Source: Palleronia sp. THAF1
GTDB lineage: Bacteria; Pseudomonadota; Alphaproteobacteria; Rhodobacterales; Rhodobacteraceae
Reading direction: 5' to 3'
DNA length: 64,000 nucleotides
Assembly (NCBI RefSeq): GCF_009363795.1
Contig: NZ_CP045420.1
Coordinates: 167,001-231,000 of the forward strand
This document shows positions 1 through 8,101 of the stretch, piece after piece (positions within the stretch are counted from its first letter, which is position 1; each line of letters starts with the position of its first letter). The notes below the pieces were generated by a model that saw only the letters and a list, made by a program, of their open reading frames with translations, ran no database searches and was not told the origin of the DNA. A program made the position numbers and the translations under genes.

Positions 1-890
1 ATGCCGTTCGCCGCCGTGAACCACACCAGAGCGACCCGGCTGCCATGGGCGTCGATAGCGGGACCGTTCACGGGGCAGCCAGAAATCTCCCAGCCGTCAC
101 CACTGATCCCGACGGGTTCGGACCAGACTCCATCGACCTGGCGCACCAGGGAAATGTCCCTGATTTCGTCCACCGTCCTGTCGCGATAGGCTAGGAGGAC
201 CGTGCCGTCGTCCAGTGCTACTGCCGTAGTCTGGCAACAGGTGCAGGTCCGGTCGTCGAGCAGGACCTCTTTTGCAAGCTCACCGTTGGCGGCAAGCGTC
301 GTGGCGCGCAGCTGCATGGCATCCTCCCCGGCCTCGGCGGCACTCTGGCTGTCGCCGGTGTCGTGGTTTCGCCCGTCGAGCCACATTGCCATGATCCCGC
401 CGGACCCGTCGGGCACCATCGACACGAAGCCGTGCTGTCGCTCCGTCCCGTCCCGTTGCGGGACGATCCCTGCACCCCATGTGGCACCGTTATCTTGCGA
501 CAGGGAAATATTGGTGTCGTAAGCATAGTAGCTGTCGCCGTTCATTCTCGACCAATTGATGGCGAGCGTTCCATCCGGCAACGCCGCTACCAAGGGAAAA
601 TCGGCATAATTGATGAACAGGTCATCACCCTCCACGACCGTGACCGGTTGCGACCATTCAGATCCGTCCAGGATCGCGGTCCTGACGGCGGCGTGAACCG
701 GCCCGTCCGTCTCGATCCAGGACATCAGAACGCGGCCATCGGGCATAATGGCAAGGGACGGACCTTCCGCGTTCAGTGCGGCCGGGGTGTCAATTTCTTC
801 ACTGAACACGAACACTTGTGCCGCAGCCGATACACTGGAAAGCATCAAAAGAAAGACGCCTAGAACGTTAAAAAATACAGGATGACGCAT
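1..890 (-). CDS. Secreted sialidase/BNR-fold protein, C-terminus cut by window edge
   Basis: This frame stays open on the minus strand from an ATG at 890 to the left edge, giving at least 296 residues. The first 24 or so residues form a signal peptide ending near VSAAAQ. Beta-propeller style repeats follow, with Asp-box-like stretches such as SQDNGATWG (around residue 127) and WLDGRNHD. A CTCCQTT cluster near residue 206 resembles a conserved feature of sialidase-superfamily proteins found beside bacterial copper genes. The protein is probably periplasmic or lipid-side exposed. No catalytic sialidase activity can be claimed: the fold assignment rests on repeat style, and the copper link on the neighbouring operon and the Cys cluster. 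It is transcribed away from the copper operon. Confidence 0.7.
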   Translation of the reverse strand, partial: MRHPVFFNVLGVFLLMLSSVSAAAQVFVFSEEIDTPAALNAEGPSLAIMPDGRVLMSWIETDGPVHAAVRTAILDGSEWSQPVTVVEGDDLFINYADFPLVAALPDGTLAINWSRMNGDSYYAYDTNISLSQDNGATWGAGIVPQRDGTERQHGFVSMVPDGSGGIMAMWLDGRNHDTGDSQSAAEAGEDAMQLRATTLAANGELAKEVLLDDRTCTCCQTTAVALDDGTVLLAYRDRTVDEIRDISLVRQVDGVWSEPVGISGDGWEISGCPVNGPAIDAHGSRVALVWFTAANG

Positions 891-958
891 TAGACTGACC
901 ATTCGTATGTCACGGATTATCATAGTCGATAGTTTCGATGTGGACGGAAAATACCACA

Positions 959-1174
959 ATGAACCGCACCGGATCTGACGGAAGCTCCAACTCCTGAGTA
1001 GGACGGAGCATCATGAGCAAGACAACGAACAAGTGTTTCGCCGAGGTGCGCGAGCGCGCGGTCTGGATGGTCCCTGAGCGTGGCATAGAGCAGCAGGTTG
1101 TGGGCGGCATGTATCGCCCGGAGCCTCACTCGATAGGACGCTGCACATCTGTCGGTCGGCTTAGACATCGGTGA
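959..1174 (+). mobile_element. IS3-family orfA remnant
   Basis: A frame from ATG 1013 to TGA 1172 encodes 53 residues. Its first 20 or so (MSKTTNKCFAEVRERAV) match the start of IS3-family OrfA transposases of the MSKTTNKFSPEVRERAVRMV type. The 50 bases before it resemble the left end of such elements. The match fades after residue 21 and no HTH completion or orfB follows, so this is a dead fragment, perhaps a deletion junction. It separates the sialidase-like gene from the copper operon. Confidence 0.55.
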
Positions 1175-1372
1175 AAGGCTTTTGGGTTCTTGGTTTCAGT
1201 AAATTTCGCCGCAGGCGTCATGATGCTAACGCCGTAGAGTGGCACTGGACAGGGAACTGGCAGCATAGCTGTCAGTATCTCGATTCAGTACTTTTGTGGT
1301 AGTCAATGCGCAGACCGGCGAATTTCTTCGCTCCAAGGCAAAATGCCTAGGGCGGTTTTCAGGACGATTTCA

Positions 1373-1420
1373 CATACCTACAGCGGGTATGTTGACAAGG
1401 ATGCATAGCCTTTCTAGATC
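1373..1420 (+). promoter_or_regulatory. Candidate promoter and dyad of the copper operon
   Basis: A perfect 6-bp inverted repeat, CATACC-N7-GGTATG (1373-1391), is followed directly by TTGACA (1392-1397), a 17-bp spacer and TAGATC (1415-1420). This is a credible sigma-70 type promoter with an adjoining operator-like dyad. It does not match the 19-bp-spacer promoters found elsewhere in the island, so it may answer to a different regulator. A transcript starting about 7 nt after the -10 would begin at or next to the ATG at 1428. The assignment is by eye only. Confidence 0.4.
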
Positions 1421-1427
1421 AAAGTCT

Positions 1428-1793
1428 ATGAACACGCTTGTCGCCCTTCTGAAGCTGATCCGCATGACCATGGTACTTGCCGTGGTCACGGTTCTTGCAC
1501 TTGGGGCATTGGCCGCACCCTTGTCGGCCGCGCACGCTTACCATGCCTCGACGTCTGCTGATGATGGGATGACGCACGCTGTTCATGAAGTAGGGACCTG
1601 CTCCGCCGACCACGTGCTAGATTCGCATGATGCAGGCGACGGATCCTGCTGTGTCGGCACTTGCACGACGATCCTTGGAGTTGCTCCGAGCGCGCATGTC
1701 ACTGTTGGCCGGATCAGCGAGATTGAACCGTCCGATAATCGGATTTTCGCGCAAGCCAATACCATCGAATTCATTCGTCCGCCGCGTTTCTGA
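1428..1793 (+). CDS. Small secreted Cys/His-containing protein of copper operon
   Basis: About 121 residues. A long hydrophobic signal peptide (residues 1-34, ending LSAAHA) is followed by a short mature part with H, D and a CCVGTC motif, which could bind metal after export. It resembles small secreted proteins that head copper-resistance operons (DUF2946-like), but the similarity is one of style and no family is proven. The same frame is open upstream to 1296, with other possible starts at 1389 and 1401. The ATG at 1428 is chosen because the signal peptide starts cleanly there and the candidate promoter lies just before it. No Shine-Dalgarno sequence is visible, so translation may be leaderless. 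Confidence 0.55.
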   Translation: MNTLVALLKLIRMTMVLAVVTVLALGALAAPLSAAHAYHASTSADDGMTHAVHEVGTCSADHVLDSHDAGDGSCCVGTCTTILGVAPSAHVTVGRISEIEPSDNRIFAQANTIEFIRPPRF

Positions 1794-1878
1794 TCCCATG
1801 ATCGTGGCCCCCATGGGGCCTGACATCGGATTCTGATCCCGCAACGTCGGGATTTGCTTGAGACGAGCAGGACAGTTC

Positions 1879-2100
1879 ATGACCATCAAGTTACTCACCG
1901 CCGGGGCGATGCCCTTGGTGCTGGCAGCATGCAGTGCCGCCACCCCTTTGCCGGATACCAGCTTTCTGGTCGCGCCCGCAGCCCCGACGGTTGCCCCTCG
2001 ATAAACCGGATATTCCAACCCCATTCGCAACTACACCATGCGGCCTGTGGTCGATCCGGCCGACTGGCGCGAATCCAACCAGTCACAGGAAGGTCAATAA
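1879..2100 (+). pseudogene. Small lipoprotein gene broken by in-frame TAA
   Basis: The frame encodes a lipoprotein signal peptide with lipobox VLAAC (Cys 18) and then a proline-rich region. A TAA at 2002-2004 (codon 42) interrupts it, and it continues in the same frame as TGYSNPIRNYTMRPVVDPADW to a second TAA at 2098-2100. That stop overlaps the ATG of the next gene (TAATG), which shows the original gene ended there and was translationally coupled. With the stop removed it is 73 residues. Small lipoproteins of this kind precede TolC and multicopper oxidase genes in copper operons; the function is unknown. A substitution of a Tyr codon (TAC/TAT to TAA) would explain the break, as would a sequencing error. 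Confidence 0.6.
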
Positions 2101-3560
2101 TGGCGTTCCTGAAAATGACTATCGCTGCGTTACCGTTCGCTCTTGGTGCCTGCGCAGCAACGATACCGGCTGGGATTACGACACCAGGCGCTGGATTTGG
2201 ACTCGTCGCGAGCAAAACGCAGGTCGCGACCGGAAAGCGTTCCGTCTGGTTGCAGAACGCGTCGCAAGCGCAGCAGGTGGCGCGGGACGTCCATGCTATG
2301 ACGCATCGGAAAACCATTTCGGCAGACACTGCCGTACAGGTGGCACTCTTTAACAATCGCGGCCTTCAGGCGTCCTATGCCGCAATTGGGCTTTCGGCAG
2401 CCGAAGTCTGGCAGCAAGCAACACCCGAGAATCCTATCGTATCCGTGGGTCTCCTCGGCATCGGCGCTCCCGAACTCGGGTTGTTCCGGGCTCTTGAATC
2501 CGTGGTTGCCGTGAATCTGCTGGATGCGCCGACGCGGAAGCGGCGGGTCGCGGTCGCGCAAGCCGACTATCAACGCGCGCAGATGCAAGCGGTTGTCGAT
2601 ACCCTGTCTCTGGCGGCCCAGACGCGCACGGCCTGGATTGATGCAGTGGCCGCGTTCGAGACGGTCGCACTTCTGAATGAGGCGTCCAAGACAGCGGATG
2701 CGTCGTCCGAGCTTGCAGCCAGGCTTGGACAGACGGGTGCCTTGAACCGGGCCGGATAGGCGCGCGAGCAGGTCTTTGATGCCGAACTCGCCGCGCAGAC
2801 GGCCGAGGCGCGGCTGGCAGCGGCATCCGCCAAGGAGCAACTGACGCGCCTCATGGGGCTATGGGGGACGGAAGTGGATTACTTCGTGCCCGACGCACTC
2901 CCATCCCTGCCGGGCAGCCTTCGCTCAACCGCCGGAATTGAGGCACGCGCCCTTCAGAACCGGGTCGATCTTGAAGTTGCACGGCTGAGTCTCGCCGCAA
3001 CTGCTGCGGCCTACGGACTAACCGATGCAACCCGGGTTCTTACGGACCTGGAAGTGATCGCCGGGGCGGAACTGGAACGCGAGGCCGAAGACGGCGAGAT
3101 CGAGAAGGAAGTGACGCCGCAGGTCGAGCTGGAATTCCAAATCCCGATCTACGACAGCGGCAAAGCAAGGCTGCGGAAGGCCGAACTTTCCTATCTGCAA
3201 GCGGCGAACGTGCTGGCCGAAACGGCCGTCACAGTGCGCTCGGAGGCGCGGGTCGCCGAAACGCAGTACCGAGGCACTCATGCCATTGCACGACAATACC
3301 GGGATGTCGTCCTGCCCCTTCGCGAGATCATCAACGAGGAATCCCTTCTCGCCAACAATGGCATGATCGCCAGTACCTTCGAGCTTTTGGTCGATGTGCG
3401 CGAAGGCTTGGGAAGCGAACTCGACGCGGCGGAGGCCAAGCATCAGTTCTGGCTCGCTGCGGCCGGTTTGCAGACTGCGATTTACGGCGGGAATGCCGGC
3501 GGTGGCGGCGAGGGAGGCGGTGGCGTCGACCTCGGCGGCGACGGCGGAGCCGGACACTGA
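2100..3560 (+). pseudogene. TolC-family outer-membrane factor, split by in-frame TAG
   Basis: A TolC/CusC-like outer-membrane efflux protein. A signal peptide with LGAC lipobox (Cys 18) is followed by long Ala/Glu-rich helices with heptad character and an internal repeat, as expected for the periplasmic barrel. A single TAG at 2757-2759 (codon 220) interrupts it. Both flanks are in the same frame and without decay (...GALNRAG-stop-AREQVFDAELA), so a CAG (Gln) to TAG change is the simplest history. Read through, it is 486 residues, a normal family length. The C-terminus has an unusual Gly/Asp-rich tail (GGGGEGGGGVDLGGDGG). No inner-membrane RND pump or adaptor is nearby, so its role in the copper operon would be export or structural. 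Confidence 0.75.
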
Positions 3561-3590
3561 ACCCTGACACTTATTCAAAGGAACGAAACG

Positions 3591-4949
3591 ATGCTCAACA
3601 GACGTCAACTTCTCGGTACCGGAGTGGCAGGTGCTACTCTGGTTTCCACTCAGGCCTGGTCCCAGACCTCGAACCGCAGTCTGCCGGAAGCCGCGCTGAC
3701 AAGCGCGTCGGGCACTCAGACCCCCGTCGCCCCCACCACCGGGGTCGATTACAATCCCGTGGTCACACTTAACGGATGGACCCTGCCGTTCCGAATGAAG
3801 GACGGTGTGAAGGAATTTCACCTCGTCGCAGAACCGGTAGAGCGTGAACTGGCCGAAGGCACCACTGCATATCTCTGGGGCTACAACGGGACCTCCACTG
3901 GCCCGACCATCGAGGCCGTGGAAGGCGACCGGGTTCGCATCTTCGTCACCAACCGCCTTCCCGAACCGACCTCTGTTCATTGGCACGGACAGATCCTGCC
4001 CTCGGGCATGGACGGCGTGCACGGCCTGAGCGGTCCGGGCATTCCAACCGGAAAGACCTACGCTTACGAGTTCGACCTGCTGAAGTCGGGCACGTTCATG
4101 TACCACCCCCACGCCGACGAGATGGTGCAGATGGCAATGGGGATGATGGGTATGTTCGTCGTTCACCCCAAGGACCCGACCTTCCGCCGTGTCGATCGCG
4201 ACTTCCTGATCATGCTGAATGCCTTCGACATCGATCCGGGAACCTATGTTCCGCGCATCATGGAGATGACGGATTTCAATCTGTGGACGTGGAACAGCCG
4301 CATCTTCCCCGGAATCGATCCGCTGGTTGTCAGCCAAGGGGATGATGTGCGTGTGCGCGTCGGCAACCTGACGATGACGAACCATCCGATCCACATGCAC
4401 GGATACGACTTCAAGGTCTCTTGCACCGATGGTGGTTGGGTGCCGCCGGAAGTCGCTTGGCCCGAGGTCTCCATCGATATTCCGGTGGGCGCGATGCGCG
4501 CCTTCGATTTCAAGGCGGACCACTTGGGCGACTGGGCGATCCACTGCCACAAGTCGCACCACACAATGAACGCGATGGGACACGATATCCCGACGTTCAT
4601 CGGGGCCGACAAGACGGCCGTGACACAGAAGATCCGTCAGGTGCAGCCCGAATATATGCCGATGGGTACCGCTGGCATGGCCGACATGGGCAAGATGGAG
4701 ATGCCGATCCCCAAGAACACCGTTCCGATGATGAACGGCTGGGGAAAGTACGGGCCGATCGAGATGGGCGGCATGTTCTCGGTCGTGAAGGTTCGCCAAG
4801 GAATTGCGGCGGGCGACTACTCCGACCCCGGCTGGTACGACAGCCCGCCGGAAACCACGGTGGCCGAATGGACCGGCGACGTGCCCGCGCCTGTCGAAGT
4901 TACCGATGCGGCCACCCGTTACACCGATCTGTCAAAGATCAGCGGCTGA
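3591..4949 (+). CDS. Periplasmic multicopper oxidase (CopA/CueO class)
   Basis: 452 residues. The N-terminus NRRQLLGTGVAG is a twin-arginine signal, as expected for an enzyme folded with copper before export. All four copper-ligand motifs are present: HWHG (130-133), HPHAD (172-176), HPIHMHG (265-271) and HCHKSHH with a following Met (318 onward), which together build the type 1 and trinuclear sites. The family oxidises Cu(I) to the less toxic Cu(II) in the periplasm. It is shorter than PcoA/CopA and lacks their Met-rich insert, although the C-terminal part has Met-dense runs (YMPMGTAGMADMGKMEM). It sits between the TolC gene and two cupredoxins, with a 30-nt gap upstream. Confidence 0.92.
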   Translation: MLNRRQLLGTGVAGATLVSTQAWSQTSNRSLPEAALTSASGTQTPVAPTTGVDYNPVVTLNGWTLPFRMKDGVKEFHLVAEPVERELAEGTTAYLWGYNGTSTGPTIEAVEGDRVRIFVTNRLPEPTSVHWHGQILPSGMDGVHGLSGPGIPTGKTYAYEFDLLKSGTFMYHPHADEMVQMAMGMMGMFVVHPKDPTFRRVDRDFLIMLNAFDIDPGTYVPRIMEMTDFNLWTWNSRIFPGIDPLVVSQGDDVRVRVGNLTMTNHPIHMHGYDFKVSCTDGGWVPPEVAWPEVSIDIPVGAMRAFDFKADHLGDWAIHCHKSHHTMNAMGHDIPTFIGADKTAVTQKIRQVQPEYMPMGTAGMADMGKMEMPIPKNTVPMMNGWGKYGPIEMGGMFSVVKVRQGIAAGDYSDPGWYDSPPETTVAEWTGDVPAPVEVTDAATRYTDLSKISG

Positions 4950-4981
4950 GAAACCAAAGAGCAGTAGTGAGGAGTCTTACG

Positions 4982-5482
4982 ATGAAGAAGACACTTGTTG
5001 CGGTCGCCATGCTCGGAGCGCTTGCCGCTCCGGGCATGGCACTTGCAAACGGCTATCACCGGGGCGCCCACGACGGCCCGGTGCTCCACGCCGGAAACGT
5101 GCCGATCGGGTATCCCGGCGAACCCGCGCTGATTGATCGGACCATCCGCGTGTCGATGGTCGATGCCTCCGATCATGTCATGGGTTTCAATCCGGACGCG
5201 ATCGAAATCGCGCACGGCGAGACTATCCAATTCGTCCTTACGAACGAAGGATCCGGGCCCCACGACTTCGTAATGGCGACGCCCGGGGAAATCGCGGATC
5301 ACCGCGATGAGATGCAAGGCTTCGATGACATGCGTCATGAGGCTGACTATGCCGTTCGGGTCGAGCCCGAAGAGACCCGGACACTCATCTGGACATTTGC
5401 GAACGAAGGAGACTTCGAATTCGCCTGCCTGATTCCCGGCCATTACGAGGCAGGAATGCACGGTCCCCTGACCGTCGACTAA
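4982..5482 (+). CDS. Cupredoxin-family copper protein (copy 1)
   Basis: 166 residues with a clear Sec signal peptide (MKKTLVAVAML...ALA). The mature protein is a blue-copper type beta-sandwich. The type 1 ligands are visible as His in GPHDFVM and the C-x4-H-x4-M pattern in CLIPGHYEAGM near the C-terminus. It probably carries copper or electrons in the periplasm, perhaps to or from the upstream multicopper oxidase. It begins 32 nt after that gene behind a GAGG ribosome site, so it is in the same operon. A close paralogue follows immediately. It fits the class annotated as plastocyanin/azurin family or copper-resistance cupredoxin. Confidence 0.88.
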   Translation: MKKTLVAVAMLGALAAPGMALANGYHRGAHDGPVLHAGNVPIGYPGEPALIDRTIRVSMVDASDHVMGFNPDAIEIAHGETIQFVLTNEGSGPHDFVMATPGEIADHRDEMQGFDDMRHEADYAVRVEPEETRTLIWTFANEGDFEFACLIPGHYEAGMHGPLTVD

Positions 5483-5520
5483 CCTCCCAACACAATCCTC
5501 AACATCCAGAAGGAAAAACT

Positions 5521-6000
5521 ATGAGAAAAACGATAATTCTCTCGGCAGCAATGCTGTCACTGACCGCTCCGGTTTTCGCTGCGGGCAAGCATGAGGGCGG
5601 CCACGACGACGCTGAGATGGCGATCGGCATGCCTGCGGATGCGGACCAGGCCAGCCGGACGGTGGAGGTCTCGATGCTCGAAACCGATGATGGCGAAATG
5701 CTGTTCGAGCCGCGTAAGCTCACTTTTTCGGAGGGAGAAACGGTCCGTCTCGTGATCACCAATGATGGAGAGCAGGAACACGAATTCGTCCTCGACACCG
5801 CCGAAGCCAATCAGGAGCACAAGGAACTGATGGCAAGGTTCCCTGAAATGGAACACGACGATCCGAACGCCGTCCGGCTTCAGTCGGGCGAAGAGGGCGA
5901 AATCGTCTGGACCTTTGCGAACGAGGGTGAGTTCGAGTTTGCCTGCCTCATCCTCGGTCACTACGAGGCAGGCATGCACGGTCCCGTCGTGGTCGAGTGA
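5521..6000 (+). CDS. Cupredoxin-family copper protein (copy 2)
   Basis: 159 residues with a signal peptide ending near PVFAAG. It is a paralogue of the preceding gene: the same TRT(V)VEVSML entry strand, His in QEHEFVLD, and CLILGHYEAGM carrying the Cys, His and Met copper ligands. The mature N-terminus is His/Asp-rich (GKHEGGHDDAEM), adding possible copper sites. The two copies differ enough to be an old duplication. It probably acts in the periplasm with the multicopper oxidase and the CusF-like protein. It lies in the same operon, 38 nt after copy 1, behind AGAAGGA. Confidence 0.87.
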   Translation: MRKTIILSAAMLSLTAPVFAAGKHEGGHDDAEMAIGMPADADQASRTVEVSMLETDDGEMLFEPRKLTFSEGETVRLVITNDGEQEHEFVLDTAEANQEHKELMARFPEMEHDDPNAVRLQSGEEGEIVWTFANEGEFEFACLILGHYEAGMHGPVVVE

Positions 6001-6037
6001 ACAACCCTACTTCCCCTATCATACTAAGGAAAACAAC

Positions 6038-6331
6038 ATGAAGAAACTATTCATCTCGACTCTCTCCGCGACCGCATTTGCCGTTGCTGCGACCTCGTCC
6101 ATGTTGCTGGCGGCGGAGCCGACATTCACCAAAGGCAGTGTGAAAGCGCTAGATGCCGAAGCCGGAAAGGTGACGATCATCCACGAAGAACTCGTAGATC
6201 TCGACATGCCCGCCATGACAATGGTGTTTCGCGCGGACGAGGAAACCCTCGCACGCATGGCCGAAGGTCAGGACATCGAATTCGTTGCGGATCGCGTCGA
6301 AGGCAAGCTCACAGTCGTAGAGCTAAAGTAG
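6038..6331 (+). CDS. CusF-like periplasmic copper-binding protein
   Basis: 97 residues with a signal peptide (cleavage near LLAAE). The mature protein is a small OB-fold of the CusF/CusF_Ec type. The copper loop is recognisable as DMPAMTMVFRA, carrying the two Met ligands (M-x-M), with His in IIHEELVDL as a possible third ligand. The Trp that caps Cu(I) in E. coli CusF is replaced here (DMPAM instead of GWPAM), so the cation-pi contact would be missing. It probably hands Cu(I) to another periplasmic partner. It is the last gene of the copper operon, followed 9 nt later by a long palindrome. Confidence 0.85.
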   Translation: MKKLFISTLSATAFAVAATSSMLLAAEPTFTKGSVKALDAEAGKVTIIHEELVDLDMPAMTMVFRADEETLARMAEGQDIEFVADRVEGKLTVVELK

Positions 6332-6339
6332 CAGAAAAA

Positions 6340-6373
6340 GTGCAGGAAGCCGGTCGCGACCGGCTTCCTGCAC
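6340..6373. terminator. Perfect 34-bp palindrome after copper operon
   Basis: A 17-bp arm (GTGCAGGAAGCCGGTCG) is followed at once by its exact complement, 9 nt after the CusF-like stop codon. The hairpin is very GC-rich and suited to termination. The only A/T tract (AAAAA) lies on its left side, so a U-run would follow the hairpin only in minus-strand transcripts. On the plus strand it would act as a U-less hairpin or mRNA-stabilising end. A protein-binding role is also possible because there is no loop spacing. Confidence 0.6.
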
Positions 6374-6841
6374 ATGAAACGAACGTCATCTAGAATGGAC
6401 TTGTCATGCCACGTTCCGGTCATGATGCGATCCGTAAAATTCTGGACCGTTTGAGAGCGTAGTTTTCGGCAATTTTTCCTGGCTGGAAGAGGAGCGGAAT
6501 TCCGCGACGAAGTAACCCGCCATCCTATGGTATCCAACGGAAAGCCAAAGCCGCCATTCATCCGCTCCGCAGCTTCGGTCAAAAAGGGCTCGAAGCCGAC
6601 CTTCGCTGCCCGTCGCTGCAAAGTCAGCTATGCGGAACTTGCCGTCGTTGAGCCAGATTACTCGAATGACCGGTTCAGCAGTCCGAAACAAATACGGAGA
6701 CAATCCCCTTCAATTTATGAGCAACAGTATTGAGATTTCCGAGCGGCGGAAGATATTACTGGATTTCTTTAGATCGGTTCCCAGGGAGATGCGTTCGCAC
6801 ATGTCTCCAGAGAATCCTCACAATTTTCTGATCGCGGAGCC
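6374..6841. other. Intergenic stretch, no supported gene
   Basis: Lies between the palindrome and the promoter of the first L,D-transpeptidase. Short frames are open on both strands (up to about 99 codons on the minus strand, 6404-6703), but none has a ribosome site, recognisable family or good codon pattern. The sequence is less GC-rich than its neighbours. It may be residue from earlier insertions or deletions in the island. Confidence 0.5.
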
Positions 6842-6872
6842 TTGAACCTCTAGCTGGTGTAGGTCCCATCCT
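6842..6872 (+). promoter_or_regulatory. MerR-type promoter 1 (19-bp spacer)
   Basis: TTGAAC (-35), a 19-bp spacer, then CATCCT (-10). The spacer carries the imperfect dyad ACCTCTAG..GTGTAGGT. Spacers of 19 bp are the mark of promoters activated by DNA distortion by MerR-family metal sensors. The element is nearly the same as those at 8038, 18615 and, on the minus strand, 17029. It precedes the L,D-transpeptidase gene at 6935 by 62 nt. Confidence 0.75.
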
Positions 6873-6934
6873 ACTGCAAAGTGTCTCGAATTCTTCGGCG
6901 ACACCGAGCTAAATATTGAAGAGGGAAGCAAAGC

Positions 6935-7600
6935 ATGCTGACAAGACGCCATTTCATTGCAACGAGTTCCGCGCTGTTTTCGGCTGCGGCAGCAGGTCCC
7001 GCTCTTTCGAGCACCCAGCCGACTGCAGCGGAAAAGGCTGCTTGGGACGCGCAGGTGACACCGCCGGGCTTTGATCCGGCGACCTCCAATCCGTGGGGTC
7101 TGGACCCGCGGTTCCTGCCACAACGGGTCGTTGCGAACGACGGGCTGACTCCGGGCGACATCCATGTCGATGCAGTAGCGCGGTATCTCTATCATATCGA
7201 GGAAGGTGGGACTGCGATGCGCTATGGGGTGGCCATCGGGCGGGGCGATCTTTACGAGCCGGGCACCTACACGATCAAGCGCAAGGTCGAGTGGCCGCAC
7301 TGGACGCCAACCCAGTCGATGATCGAGCGCGAGCCCGAAGTCTATGCGCAGTACGAGGATGGAATGGAACCGGGTCCGAGCAATGCCTTGGGGTCGCGGG
7401 CGCTCTATCTCTATGTCGGAGACCGGGATACCTATCTGCGGATCCACGGTACGCCTTATCCACGGTCTATCGGTTCGCGGGCAAGTTCAGGGTGCGTCCG
7501 CATGGTTATGGCACACATCAACCAGCTTTACCCAAAGGTCGAGCTCGGTTCGACCGCGTATCTTTACTCGGCCGACGACAGCGTATCCCCGCGCAGTTGA
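6935..7600 (+). CDS. L,D-transpeptidase (YkuD domain), exported
   Basis: 221 residues. The N-terminus TRRHFIATSSALFSAAAAG is a twin-arginine-like signal. The YkuD catalytic motif is seen at HGTPYPRSIGS followed by SSGCVRM: the His and the active-site Cys (around residue 188) are both kept. Such enzymes form 3-3 crosslinks in peptidoglycan or attach proteins to it. The gene has its own MerR-type promoter (6842) and an AGAGGGAAG ribosome site, and is separate from the copper operon. A second L,D-transpeptidase (10514) lies behind another promoter of the same kind, so wall crosslinking appears to be metal-induced here. The substrate has not been determined. Confidence 0.88.
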   Translation: MLTRRHFIATSSALFSAAAAGPALSSTQPTAAEKAAWDAQVTPPGFDPATSNPWGLDPRFLPQRVVANDGLTPGDIHVDAVARYLYHIEEGGTAMRYGVAIGRGDLYEPGTYTIKRKVEWPHWTPTQSMIEREPEVYAQYEDGMEPGPSNALGSRALYLYVGDRDTYLRIHGTPYPRSIGSRASSGCVRMVMAHINQLYPKVELGSTAYLYSADDSVSPRS

Positions 7601-7682
7601 AGGCGCAAAACCACGGCTTCCGGCGCGAAATGTCGTCGGAAGTCGTCCGATCAGACCGTTGCGAGCCATCCGGTAGTGGTGG

Positions 7683-7958
7683 TCACGTTTCAGAAGGTGC
7701 GCAAATCTGTTGGCCACCCGGCGTGCGAAGCGGGAGTTCTGTTGTTTCGACACGGCCGGAATGGCGATACCAGTAGCACCCGTCTTCGGGTCTCAGCCGC
7801 GCCGAGGCAACATCCTGGTCAGATGCCGCCAAGCCAAAAAGTTGGGCCTGAAGCGCCTCTTGCTGACGTGTCTCGCGGGCTGTGCCATCAAGTGTCGAAC
7901 ACGCACCAAGGGCGAGCGTTGCCACAGCAAAGGTTATCGGTCTGAAGCGCATGGCCAT
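7683..7958 (-). CDS. Small lipoprotein of unknown function
   Basis: 91 residues from ATG 7958, behind GACGGGGA. The signal peptide ends in a lipobox (LALGAC, Cys around residue 18). The mature part (STLDGTARETRQQEALQAQ...) is short, helical and charged, with a C-terminal GCYWYRHSGRVETTELPLRT region. No family is recognised. The same frame is open further upstream to 7997, but those residues precede the signal peptide and are unlikely to be translated. It is convergent with the L,D-transpeptidase and divergent from the P-type ATPase promoter. Confidence 0.6.
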   Translation of the reverse strand: MAMRFRPITFAVATLALGACSTLDGTARETRQQEALQAQLFGLAASDQDVASARLRPEDGCYWYRHSGRVETTELPLRTPGGQQICAPSET

Positions 7959-8037
7959 TTCCCCGTCGTTTTCCGATTTGGAGATAACCTTTTCCATCCT
8001 CGCACTCGATGAACAACGCCAAAAACACGATTGGGTC

Positions 8038-8068
8038 TTGAAGCTCTAGCTACTGTAGGAGCTATCTC
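8038..8068 (+). promoter_or_regulatory. MerR-type promoter 2 (19-bp spacer)
   Basis: TTGAAG (-35), a 19-bp spacer and TATCTC (-10). The spacer holds the dyad AGCTCTAGC..GTAGGAGCT. It lies 33 nt before the start of the CPx-type ATPase and is the best-formed of the set for a Zn/Cd/Pb efflux promoter. It presumably answers to the MerR regulator at 17141. Confidence 0.8.
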
Positions 8069-8101
8069 AATGGCTGAACTCTCAAGTTTAGAGGTCCGCC
8101 A

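Noticed and set aside
3018-4799. 593-codon minus-strand frame over the TolC and multicopper oxidase genes
   Set aside because: It runs antisense to two well-defined genes, is His/Val-rich as expected from a high-GC shadow frame, and has no family.
6404-6703. 99-codon minus-strand frame between copper operon and L,D-transpeptidase
   Set aside because: No ribosome site, no family, and an irregular composition; kept only as part of an unassigned stretch.
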